NCBI GenBank assembly: GCA_020057015.1
Contig: JAGVGS010000174.1
Coordinates: 1 to 19,535, forward strand
From: Candidatus Omnitrophota bacterium
Lineage (GTDB): Bacteria > Omnitrophota > Gorgyraeia > Aquiviventales > Aquiviventaceae
DNA length: 19,535 nt
Direction: 5' to 3'
Shown: positions 7,709 through 14,435 of the stretch, one piece after another
How the letters are laid out: each line of letters opens with the position of its first letter
How positions within the stretch are numbered: the first letter of the stretch is position 1
Notes under the pieces: generated by a model
Told to the model about the DNA's origin: nothing
Databases searched by the model: none
Seen by the model: only the letters and a program-made list of their open reading frames with translations
Position numbers and translations under genes: made by a program

Positions 7709-8904
7709 GTGGCATACCCGGCGTTGATGCGCACGTACTCTTCCGTGAAATCGCACGTTAGCATCGAAGCCGTCGCCTGCCCCTGGTGCACATCGATCAG
7801 CACCTCCACCTGCGAGCGGTCCAACAGCTTCGCCATCACCTCCGGTTTTACCGGTAAGGCCGCGCCCCGTGCCACCAGCCGCACCCCGCCGATGCGGATC
7901 TCTAGTTTGGAGACGTCCACCCGCACGGGGGCCGCCCCCACCGCGCCGGCAATCCGGCCCACGTTCGGGTCGCTGCCGGCCAGCATCGTTTTCACAAGCG
8001 GCGAGTTGGCCACTTGCCGGGCGATGGCCTGGGCCGCGCGCGCATTGCGCGCTCCCCGCACGGTGACTTCCATGATTTTGGTAGCACCTTCACCATCTTG
8101 CACAATCAGATGCGCCAGGCGCTGCGCCACCGCTTCGAGCAGCAGCGCAAACTGCGCGACCTGCGGCGTCCCGGGCCGAATAGAAACGCCGCTGCGACCG
8201 CTGGCCAAGAGAAAGACCGTATCGTTGGTGCTCATATCCCCATCGACGCTGATGCGGTTAAACGTCCGCTCCGTCACTTGCCGCAGCAAAGAGCGCAGCA
8301 AAGACGCCGGTACCTGGGCATCGGTCGTCAGGACGCCGAGCATCGTCGCCATCGAAGGCGCGATCATGCCGGCCCCTTTGGCCATGCCCCCGACGCGCAC
8401 CACGCCCCCGCCGATCCGCGCTTCGACCGCCGCTTCTTTTGGGTGCAAGTCGGTGGTCAAGATCGCCTGGGCAGCCGCCTCGTGGTGCTCGCGCGAGAGC
8501 TGCCGCACCAGGCGGGGTAGCGCCCGCGTGATTTTGATAATCGGCAGGCGCCGGCCAATGAGCCCGGTCGAGCCCAGCAACACCAGCGTTGCCGGAATCC
8601 GCAGCGTCTTTGCGGCCGCCCGCCCGATCGTCAGCGCATCCTGAAAGCCGGGCTGACCGGTCAAGCAATTAGCACAGCCGCTGTTGATCAGGACGGCCTG
8701 CGCACGGCCCTGTTTCAAGCGCTCGCGGCTGATCGTCACCGGGGCGGCTTGCACTTGGTTGCGGGTCAACACGCCCGCAACCTGAGCCGGGGCGTCGCAC
8801 ACAACGAGCGAGACGTCCGGCTTGCGGCTTTTCTTCAGGCCCGCAAACACCCCTGCGGCCCGAAAGCCCTGTGCGGCGGTGACCCCGCCCGGAATCCACT
8901 GCAT
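7705..8904 (-). CDS. argJ: Bifunctional glutamate N-acetyltransferase / ornithine acetyltransferase
   Basis: Moves the acetyl group from N-acetylornithine to glutamate, releasing ornithine and regenerating acetylglutamate; bifunctional forms also use acetyl-CoA. The 399-residue precursor is of the Ntn-hydrolase-like self-cleaving type. It has NSGCAN (74-79), GSTGLIG (111-117, oxyanion region) and MAKGAGMIAPSMATMLG (from residue 174), where cleavage before Thr187 should give alpha and beta chains. DGDMSTNDT (221-229) follows, and the C-terminal INAGYAT matches the family. The ATG at 8904 shares one base with the argC stop (TGATG) and matches the usual N-terminus (MxWIxGGVTAxxGFRAAG). Codons upstream to 8940 are ignored. 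No argA or argE is visible, consistent with a cyclic pathway; whether this ArgJ is mono- or bifunctional cannot be read from sequence. Confidence 0.97.
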   Translation of the reverse strand: MQWIPGGVTAAQGFRAAGVFAGLKKSRKPDVSLVVCDAPAQVAGVLTRNQVQAAPVTISRERLKQGRAQAVLINSGCANCLTGQPGFQDALTIGRAAAKTLRIPATLVLLGSTGLIGRRLPIIKITRALPRLVRQLSREHHEAAAQAILTTDLHPKEAAVEARIGGGVVRVGGMAKGAGMIAPSMATMLGVLTTDAQVPASLLRSLLRQVTERTFNRISVDGDMSTNDTVFLLASGRSGVSIRPGTPQVAQFALLLEAVAQRLAHLIVQDGEGATKIMEVTVRGARNARAAQAIARQVANSPLVKTMLAGSDPNVGRIAGAVGAAPVRVDVSKLEIRIGGVRLVARGAALPVKPEVMAKLLDRSQVEVLIDVHQGQATASMLTCDFTEEYVRINAGYAT

Positions 8905-9947
8905 CAGGCCAGCAGCCCGGCGGTCTCTGGATACCCGCACATCACGTTCATGTTTTGCACCGCCTGCCCGGCCGCCCCTTTACCCAGGTTATCGATCGCT
9001 GACACCACGACCAGGGTTTGCTTTTGCTCATCCACGCTGAAAGCGATGTCGCAGTAGTTCGTCCCCTGCACGTCGCGCACGCGCGGCCACTCCTCCTTCG
9101 GGCGGATGCGCACGAAGGGGGCGGCGCGATAAAAATCTCCATAGAGCGCGGCCACCGACTCCCAGGTGGCGGGCTTGATCAGATGCAGCATGATCGTGGA
9201 GAGGAGACCGCGGTTGAGGGGCACGACGTGCGGCACGAAGTTCAGCCCCAGACTCTTGCCCGCGGCTGCATAGGGCTGCAGCGCCTGCTCGATCTCCGGC
9301 ATATGCGGGTGCCGATTGACCTTATAGGCCCAGAGGTTTTCGTTCATTTCCCCGAAGGCCAGCGAGAGCTCCGCCTTACGCCCGGCGCCCGTGAGGCCGG
9401 ATTTGGCATCCACGCAAATCCATTCCTGCATCACCAGGCCGCTCTGGAGCGCTGGGGCCAGGGCCAGGATCACGGCGGTGGCATAGCAACCCGGATTGGC
9501 AATCAGCAGCGCGCGGGCGATGGCCTCGCGGGAGAGCTCCGGTAGGCCGTAGACCGCCTGCGGCAGTAGCTCGGATTGGGTGTGCGGCGTGCCGTACCAC
9601 TGCGCGTACGTGGCGGCGTCCTTGAGGCGAAAGTCCCCGCCTAAATCAATCACGCGCCGGCCTGCGTTGAGCAAGGCCGGGACGACGTCCATGGAGGCGC
9701 CGTGCGGCAGCGCCAGGAAAGCCAGGTCGCACGAAGCGGCAAGACGCTGGGGGTTGAGCGACTCGAGGGGCACATCGAGGCGTCCCGCAAACCGCGGGAA
9801 CACCCGGGCTAGCGGGACAGGCTTGTCCCACTTGGCCGAGGCGGCCAAATAGGTAAGCTGGATCGAGGGATGTTGTAGGAGGACCCGGATAAGCTCTTCA
9901 CCAGCATATCCGGTCGCTCCGGCGATCGCGACGCGGAGTAAAGGCAT
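8904..9947 (-). CDS. argC: N-acetyl-gamma-glutamyl-phosphate reductase
   Basis: NADPH-dependent reduction of acetylglutamyl phosphate to the semialdehyde. The 347-residue protein has the Rossmann motif GATGYAG (10-16), the catalytic cysteine in ANPGCYATA (Cys154), and KVNRHPHMPEIE (from 209) with the active-site histidine region. It also has FVPHVVPLNRGLLST, typical of the longer type 1 ArgC. The start at ATG 9947 gives the family N-terminus MPLLRVAIAGATG; an in-frame extension to 10052 runs back into rpsI and is rejected. The 70-base gap after rpsI holds two small hairpins, with no good promoter or Shine-Dalgarno site. The gene is therefore probably cotranscribed with rplM-rpsI. It is the first gene of the arginine block. 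Confidence 0.97.
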   Translation of the reverse strand: MPLLRVAIAGATGYAGEELIRVLLQHPSIQLTYLAASAKWDKPVPLARVFPRFAGRLDVPLESLNPQRLAASCDLAFLALPHGASMDVVPALLNAGRRVIDLGGDFRLKDAATYAQWYGTPHTQSELLPQAVYGLPELSREAIARALLIANPGCYATAVILALAPALQSGLVMQEWICVDAKSGLTGAGRKAELSLAFGEMNENLWAYKVNRHPHMPEIEQALQPYAAAGKSLGLNFVPHVVPLNRGLLSTIMLHLIKPATWESVAALYGDFYRAAPFVRIRPKEEWPRVRDVQGTNYCDIAFSVDEQKQTLVVVSAIDNLGKGAAGQAVQNMNVMCGYPETAGLLA

Positions 9948-9999
9948 CTGTGAGACGGCACTGTGGTTGTCCTGGCTGTTGACGGCGTTCACGCCCTGG

Positions 10000-10016
10000 C
10001 CGTGCGAGGGGCACGG
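10000..10016 (-). promoter_or_regulatory. Hairpin directly after the rpsI stop codon
   Basis: Perfect 6-base stem ccgtgc / gcacgg with loop gaggg, one base beyond the rpsI TAA. A second small stem, ggcg / cgcc with loop ttca (9984-9995), follows before argC. No run of T follows either on the minus strand, so this is not a standard Rho-independent terminator. It could stabilise the 3' end of the ribosomal-protein message, mark a processing site or reduce read-through into the arginine genes. Its role is inference. Confidence 0.4.
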
Positions 10017-10017
10017 A

Positions 10018-10425
10018 TTAGCGCTTGGTCCACTGGAAGCGCTTACGAGCACCCTTCTGCCCGTACTTCTTGCGCTCCTTTTCCCGTGGATCTCTGGTCA
10101 ACAGCCCAGCGCCGCGCAGGCCAATGCGGTAGGCCGGGTCGAGCAGCGAGAGAGCCCGGGCGATCCCCAGCTTGATGGCGTCGGCCTGCCCAGTGAGGCC
10201 GCCGCCCTGGACGTTAGCAATGACGTTGTATTTGCCCAGCTGGTGCGTCAGCAGCAGCGGGGATTTGATGGACAACCGCAGCAGCTCCCGCGGAAAATAG
10301 TCCTCGTACGGCCGGTGATTGACCACGATGGTGCCGGGGCCAGGCATCAAGCGCACCCGGGCTACCGACGTCTTGCGCCGGCCGGTGCCCAGCAAAGGTG
10401 CTACGGGTGCGGCTGAATCAGTCAT
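10018..10425 (-). CDS. rpsI: 30S ribosomal protein S9
   Basis: Component of the small ribosomal subunit whose C-terminal tail reaches the P-site tRNA. The 135-residue protein begins the conserved part at GTGRRKTSVARVRL and has VQGGGLTGQADAIKLGIARAL in the middle. It ends in the basic tail ARKRFQWTKR, equivalent to the usual QFSKR. Length is close to the family's 130. The ATG at 10425 lies 14 bases after the rplM stop, and a clear AAGGA overlaps that stop. rplM-rpsI is the near-universal pair. Expression should be high, from the promoter upstream of rplM. Confidence 0.98.
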   Translation of the reverse strand: MTDSAAPVAPLLGTGRRKTSVARVRLMPGPGTIVVNHRPYEDYFPRELLRLSIKSPLLLTHQLGKYNVIANVQGGGLTGQADAIKLGIARALSLLDPAYRIGLRGAGLLTRDPREKERKKYGQKGARKRFQWTKR

Positions 10426-10436
10426 GGGCTGCAGGG

Positions 10437-10441
10437 TCCTT
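10437..10441 (-). promoter_or_regulatory. Shine-Dalgarno site of rpsI
   Basis: AAGGA on the minus strand overlaps the rplM stop codon (TAAGGA) and lies 11 bases before the rpsI ATG. It is one of the few clear ribosome binding sites in the window, most other starts being placed by stop/start overlap. Confidence 0.6.
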
Positions 10442-10871
10442 ATCGTACCGCGATGGTCTGCGGCTGTTGCGCGGTGTGCGGATGCTCCGCCCCCGCATAG
10501 ACATTGAGTTTTGTCAACTGCCGGCGGCCCAGCGGCCCATCCGGCATCATCCCCTTGACCGCCTGGCGCAAGACGCGGTCCGGGTGCTTGTCCATCATTT
10601 GATCCAGGTTGCGCGTGCGGCGCCCTCCAGGGTAGCCGGAATAGCGCTGGTACACCTTCTGTTCGCCCTTTTGGCCGCTGAGGGCCATCTTATCCACGTT
10701 GATGACCACGACAAAATCGCCGGTGTCCAAGAAGGGGGTGTAGATCGGCTTGTGCTTGCCGCGCAGCACCGTGGCGATGCGCGAGGCGAGCTTGCCCAGC
10801 ACCTGCTCGCTGGCATCGATCAGCACCCACTGGCGGCCGAGGTGTTTCACGTCTGGTAAGGTCGTCGTCAT
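10440..10871 (-). CDS. rplM: 50S ribosomal protein L13
   Basis: Early-assembling large-subunit protein. The 143-residue sequence has RQWVLIDASEQVLGKLASRIATVLRGKHK near the N-terminus. Further on are GDFVVVINVDKMALSGQK, YQRYSGYPGG and the family C-terminal core GMMPDGPLGRRQLTKLNVYAGAEHPH. Length is typical (about 142). The ATG at 10871 is chosen because codons upstream would cross a strong promoter. This ATG is only nine bases past the -10 box, so the message should have almost no 5' leader and no Shine-Dalgarno site. A GTG seven codons later would shorten the conserved N-terminus and is less likely. Confidence 0.97.
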   Translation of the reverse strand: MTTTLPDVKHLGRQWVLIDASEQVLGKLASRIATVLRGKHKPIYTPFLDTGDFVVVINVDKMALSGQKGEQKVYQRYSGYPGGRRTRNLDQMMDKHPDRVLRQAVKGMMPDGPLGRRQLTKLNVYAGAEHPHTAQQPQTIAVR

Positions 10872-10880
10872 AGTCCGCAA

Positions 10881-10909
10881 AGTGTAGCAAAGCAGGCTCG
10901 TGCTGTCAA
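10881..10909 (-). promoter_or_regulatory. Sigma70-type promoter of rplM-rpsI (and probably arg operon)
   Basis: The -35 box TTGACA (10909-10904) is a perfect consensus match. A spacer of exactly 17 bases and the -10 box TACACT (10886-10881) follow. The rplM ATG begins nine bases after the -10 box, so a start about seven bases downstream gives a leader of roughly 2-4 bases. The TGA stop of the upstream 37-residue gene lies inside the -35 hexamer. This is the best promoter in the window by eye. Confidence 0.8.
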
Positions 10910-11019
10910 CGGGTTTTGCGCCGCTGGTGCTGCTCAACCATGCGCTCACAACAGAAGAGGCAGAGCCCGATGATGAGCCCCCAGGACACGCCCAGAAACA
11001 CCCAACCGGCCGCAGTCAT
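10906..11019 (-). CDS. MetS-like small subunit of NSS transporter
   Basis: A 37-residue protein consisting of one membrane helix (about residues 5-24, GWVFLGVSWGLIIGLCLFCC) and a short charged tail ending QHQRRKTR, which by the positive-inside rule should face the cytoplasm. Its ATG (11019-11017) overlaps the stop of the NSS transporter gene as ATGA, so it is translated with it. Many NSS symporters of the LeuT/MetP kind are followed by such a one-helix gene. In Corynebacterium glutamicum MetS is required with MetP for methionine and alanine uptake. The WG...G...C pattern fits that small family by eye. Its stop lies inside the -35 box of the rplM promoter. The gene is short enough to be missed by automatic gene callers. 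Confidence 0.75.
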   Translation of the reverse strand: MTAAGWVFLGVSWGLIIGLCLFCCERMVEQHQRRKTR

Positions 11020-12593
11020 CGGGCTTCCAGCTCGTGGATGCGGCGCCGGCGGCGGAGCATCGTACGCATCCCGACGGCCAGGGCCACAAAGAGCCCCACC
11101 ATCATCCAGCGCGTCAACAGCACATAGGGTCGGTTCTCGGGTGCTACGGCCGCCATGCTGATGGTGGTTTTGGCATTGTCATAGAGCCAGAAGCCCAATA
11201 GCCACAACAGGTACGCCGGGGTGACATATTGGATCACGAACTTGAAGATAGGATGCAGCCGGACGTCTGCCCCATGATGAATCTCGGCCCAGCCCCGCCG
11301 CATGCCAAAGACCCAGGCGAACAAGATCATTTCCAAGGCCCCAAACAACACCAGGCATACCGTGCCGCCCCAGAAGTCCATTTCATCCACCACACCCCGC
11401 CCCAGCCAGAAAATCGCCGGCTGGCTCAAGAGAAAGCTGAGCGCCCCGAAGACCAGCACGGCCTTGCCCCGCCGCCAGCCCCACACGTTCTGGAAGAATG
11501 CCACCACCGGCTGGCCCAGCGAGATGGACGAGGTGATGCCGGCCAGGAACAGAAGAAAGAACCAGGTAAAGCCGAACAGATGCGGCCAAGGCAACTGTTG
11601 CAGCACCAGCGGCATGGTCACGAAGCCTAAATTGAAGGCTCCGCCTTTGGCGATCGCGGCCATCTGGGCCGGACCAAAAAAAGCAAACGCCGCCGGGATC
11701 ACCAGGCAGCCGCCCAAGATCACCTCGGCAAATTCATTCATGCCCACGGCGCTCAGCGAGGAGAGCGTGACATCGTCATCCTTCTTGAGATAGCTCGCGT
11801 AGGTGACGATCGCCCCGATGCCCACGCTCAGCGTAAAGAGGATCTGCCCCGCCGCGGCCAGCCACACGCGCGAATCACCCAACCGGGAAAGATCCGGGTT
11901 CCACAAGTAGCCCAGCCCTTGCCACACCAGCTGGTTCCACCCTGGGTTGGAGGCTCCCGGCATGCCCAGCCAGAAGATCTGGACCACGAGGAGAATGGCG
12001 AGCAGAAACAGCATGGGCAAGAACACCTTTGAGACGAATTCGATGCCCTTTTGAATTCCACCGGCCAAGACGATGAGATTCAGCGCAAACGTCACCAGGA
12101 AGAAGAAATATGCCGTGCCGATATTAGGAAAGGTGCTATTCGGGGCCAGGCCTTGAAACGCCTGGAGGAAACCGCTCATCGCCGTCTCGTTGGTGGCGGT
12201 CTGGTACAACCCGGAGAGCGAAAAGTAACTGAAGGCGAGCGTCCAGGACTCAATGTAGATGTAATAGAGATAAATGATCCACGGGCCGAACACGCCGAAC
12301 AACCCCAGGTACTTCGCTCCCCGCCAGTGCCACAGCTCGGTAAACGCCCCGGCCGCCGTATTGTGCCCGCGCTGGCCGCCATAGCGCCCGATGGTCCATT
12401 CCACGATCGACAAAGGAATTCCGAGCAACAGCAGGGCCACGAAATACGGGATCATGAACGCCCCGCCGCCGTTCTGGGCGGCCTGCACCGGAAAACGCAG
12501 GAAGTTCCCTAGGCCGACGGCGCTGCCGGCCACAGCCAGCACGATGCCGAGCTTTGAGCCCCAGCCATCGTGATGATCCTTAGCGCGCGCCAT
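11016..12593 (-). CDS. Sodium-dependent NSS-family (LeuT-like) amino acid symporter
   Basis: Inner-membrane Na+-coupled importer with the LeuT fold. The 525-residue protein has about 12 hydrophobic helices. TM1 carries the Na+/substrate loop AGSAVGLGNFLRFP (22-35) and NGGGAF. TM6 carries SVGIGAIVTYASYLKKDDD (256-274), and TM8 has FLAGITSSIS (349-358), which contributes the Na2 site serines. These match LeuT/MetP-type bacterial members closely, so a neutral amino acid such as methionine, alanine or leucine is likely, but the exact substrate cannot be read. The C-terminal tail is very arginine-rich (LRRRRR). The start at 12593 overlaps the truA end by 14 bases and gives the family N-terminus. 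It is followed by the MetS-like gene. Together they sit between truA and rplM, which are usually adjacent in related orders. Confidence 0.93.
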   Translation of the reverse strand: MARAKDHHDGWGSKLGIVLAVAGSAVGLGNFLRFPVQAAQNGGGAFMIPYFVALLLLGIPLSIVEWTIGRYGGQRGHNTAAGAFTELWHWRGAKYLGLFGVFGPWIIYLYYIYIESWTLAFSYFSLSGLYQTATNETAMSGFLQAFQGLAPNSTFPNIGTAYFFFLVTFALNLIVLAGGIQKGIEFVSKVFLPMLFLLAILLVVQIFWLGMPGASNPGWNQLVWQGLGYLWNPDLSRLGDSRVWLAAAGQILFTLSVGIGAIVTYASYLKKDDDVTLSSLSAVGMNEFAEVILGGCLVIPAAFAFFGPAQMAAIAKGGAFNLGFVTMPLVLQQLPWPHLFGFTWFFLLFLAGITSSISLGQPVVAFFQNVWGWRRGKAVLVFGALSFLLSQPAIFWLGRGVVDEMDFWGGTVCLVLFGALEMILFAWVFGMRRGWAEIHHGADVRLHPIFKFVIQYVTPAYLLWLLGFWLYDNAKTTISMAAVAPENRPYVLLTRWMMVGLFVALAVGMRTMLRRRRRIHELEAR

Positions 12594-13335
12594 ACCTCAC
12601 CCCCATGAGGGTCAACCCCCGTGCAGGGGCCGTGACGCCGGCCAAGCCGCGCTGTTTAGTGCGCACCATGCGCTGCAACGTGTCCGGAGTGCGACGGCCT
12701 CGCCCCACGTCCATCAGGGTGCCGGCAATGCTGCGCACCATCGTGTGCAGAAACCCGTTCCCCTTGAGGTCGAGAAGCAATTCGTGTCCGCGGCGTGTCA
12801 GCGTGGCCTGCGTGATCGTCCGCACGGTGGTGCGGCACTCCTGGCCGCTGCGCGCGAAGGCGTGGAAGTCGCGGCGGCCGACCACGGCCTTCAAGGCCTC
12901 GCGCATGCGCGCCACACGCAGTGGGGCTCTGACCTGGGTCACATACGGGCGGATGAACGGCGGCGCCACGCCGCCCAGATACCAGCGGTAGCGATACCAT
13001 TTGCTCGTGGCGTGGTATTGTGCCTGAAAGGTGCGGGGAACCTCTTGGAGCGCCATCACCGCGATGTCCGGCGGCAACAGGCGATTGACCGAATGCTGCA
13101 GGCGCGCCGCCGGCATGGTGGAGCGGGTCTTGAGGTGGGCGACCTGGGCCTCGGCGTGCACGCCGGCATCGGTGCGCCCGCTGCCGATCACATGCACCGG
13201 CTCCTGCAACATCTGCCGCAGGAGACGCTGGAGGGTGCCTTGAATCGTCAGCAGCTCCCGAGGACCCTGGCGCTGAATCTGCCAGCCGGCGTAGCGCGTG
13301 CCGTCATACGCGATGGTGAGCTTGAGCGTCCGCAT
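12580..13335 (-). CDS. truA: tRNA pseudouridine(38-40) synthase
   Basis: Converts uridines 38-40 of the tRNA anticodon arm to pseudouridine. The 251-residue protein has LTIAYDGTRYAGWQIQ (7-22), the catalytic aspartate in GSGRTDAGVHA (Asp56), KWYRYRW and FARSGQECRTTVRTI. It also has NGFLHTMVRSIAGTLMDVG near the end, typical of TruA. Length is normal. The start taken is ATG 13335; a TTG two codons earlier is possible. The upstream sequence, including where a Shine-Dalgarno site should lie, is occupied by the long palindrome shared with the asd stop. The only purine run (TTGAGG) touches the ATG directly, so initiation may rely on coupling to asd. Confidence 0.96.
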   Translation of the reverse strand: MRTLKLTIAYDGTRYAGWQIQRQGPRELLTIQGTLQRLLRQMLQEPVHVIGSGRTDAGVHAEAQVAHLKTRSTMPAARLQHSVNRLLPPDIAVMALQEVPRTFQAQYHATSKWYRYRWYLGGVAPPFIRPYVTQVRAPLRVARMREALKAVVGRRDFHAFARSGQECRTTVRTITQATLTRRGHELLLDLKGNGFLHTMVRSIAGTLMDVGRGRRTPDTLQRMVRTKQRGLAGVTAPARGLTLMGVRYGAR

Positions 13336-13339
13336 CCTC

Positions 13340-13370
13340 AAGTGTCAGGCACTTCAAGTGCCTGACACTT
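13340..13370. repeat. Perfect palindrome across the asd stop codon (REP-like)
   Basis: 15-base arms, aagtgtcaggcactt and its exact reverse complement, separated by a single base (13355). The asd stop TGA sits at the centre, the last five Asd codons are made from one arm, and the other arm fills the space before truA. The core GTGCCTGACAC resembles palindromic words at 17210-17229 and 19114-19138. Such dispersed extragenic palindromes are often associated with RAYT/Y1 transposases, though none is in this window. It could also form a mRNA hairpin between asd and truA. Confidence 0.7.
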
Positions 13371-14427
13371 TACCGGTCAGGAGTTCCGCAATCTGGACAG
13401 CGTTCGTGGCTGCCCCTTTGCGCAGGTTATCCCCGCTCACCCACAGCGCCAGGCCGTTAGGAATGGATTCATCCCGGCGCACGCGCCCGACCAGCACCCG
13501 GTCCTGGCCGCCGGCCTCCACCGGCTGGGGATACTGCCTGGCCGCCGGGTCATCGAGCAGTGCGACACCCGGCGCTTTGCGCAAAAGCGCCTGGGCTTGC
13601 TCCACGGAGAGCGGCCGCTCGGTTTCAATCCACACCGCCTCGGAGTGCGCGAAGAACACCGGCACGCGCACGCACGTGGCGGAGATCGCCAGGCGCGGCT
13701 CACCTAGGATTTTGCGGGTCTCGTGGACCATCTTCATCTCTTCCTTGGTGTAGCGGTTCTCCAGAAAGACATCCACCTGCGGGATCACGTTGAACGCAAT
13801 CTGCTGCGGCAAGGGGCCGGCCACTTTGCGCAGCTTCGGCTGCACGTCCAGCACGCGGCTCGAGACCTTGAAGTGTTTCAACGCCTGCCGCGTTTCCTTA
13901 ACGAGTTGATCAATCGCTTTGGCGCCGGCCCCCGAGACGGATTGGTAGGTGGAGACGATGATCCGCTTGATGCGCGCGGCCCGGTGCAAGGGTGCTAGCG
14001 CTACGAGCATCATGATGGTGGAGCAGTTCGGGTTCGCGATGAGCCCCTGGTGCCCGCTGAGCGCCTGCGGATTCACCTCCGGGATCACCAGCGGCACCTG
14101 AGGATCCATGCGAAACGCGCTCGAATTGTCCACGACCATGGCCCCGCGCTTCACGGCTTCTGGCCCAAATGCAAGGCTGCGCGCAGCGCCGGCGCTGAAG
14201 AGGGCGATATCGATGCCGCGGAAGGCTTGCGCCTTCAGCTCTTCGACTTTGTAGGTGGTGCCATTGTAGCGGATCGCGCGTCCCCGCGATTTCGCCGAGG
14301 CCAGCAGCTTCAGGCCCTTGACCGGAAAGCGGCGCTCTTTGAGGACGCGCAGCATCTCGGTGCCCACCGCCCCGGTGGCGCCGACGATTGCGACGTTGTA
14401 TCGATTTTTAAGTTGATTAGCTCTCAT
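13354..14427 (-). CDS. asd: Aspartate-semialdehyde dehydrogenase
   Basis: NADPH-dependent reduction of aspartyl phosphate to the semialdehyde, the branch point to lysine/DAP, threonine and methionine. The 357-residue protein has GATGAVG (16-22), DNSSAFRMD (100-108), the catalytic cysteine in ANPNCSTIMM (Cys135), STYQSVSGAGAKA (Gln162) and VPVFFAHSEAV (His261). It ends in NAVQIAELL, the usual terminus, and then adds TGKVSGT. Five of these extra residues (KVSGT) come from a palindromic repeat that also provides the stop. The start is ATG 14427; TTG 14433 is possible. Eight bases separate it from the low-GC orphan upstream. In related gene orders asd directly follows leuB and precedes truA. Confidence 0.97.
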   Translation of the reverse strand: MRANQLKNRYNVAIVGATGAVGTEMLRVLKERRFPVKGLKLLASAKSRGRAIRYNGTTYKVEELKAQAFRGIDIALFSAGAARSLAFGPEAVKRGAMVVDNSSAFRMDPQVPLVIPEVNPQALSGHQGLIANPNCSTIMMLVALAPLHRAARIKRIIVSTYQSVSGAGAKAIDQLVKETRQALKHFKVSSRVLDVQPKLRKVAGPLPQQIAFNVIPQVDVFLENRYTKEEMKMVHETRKILGEPRLAISATCVRVPVFFAHSEAVWIETERPLSVEQAQALLRKAPGVALLDDPAARQYPQPVEAGGQDRVLVGRVRRDESIPNGLALWVSGDNLRKGAATNAVQIAELLTGKVSGT

Positions 14428-14435
14428 CTTCAATC

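Noticed and set aside
7566..7715. 50-codon N-terminal extension of argB
   Set aside because: No match to the acetylglutamate kinase family. The alternative frame with ATGA junctions fits the operon style better.
7640..8644. 334-codon plus-strand frame opposite argJ
   Set aside because: Low-complexity Ser/Arg/Pro translation with no recognisable domain. argJ on the other strand is certain.
10000..10016. Rho-independent terminator after rpsI
   Set aside because: The stem is good but no T-run follows on the minus strand, so termination is not supported.
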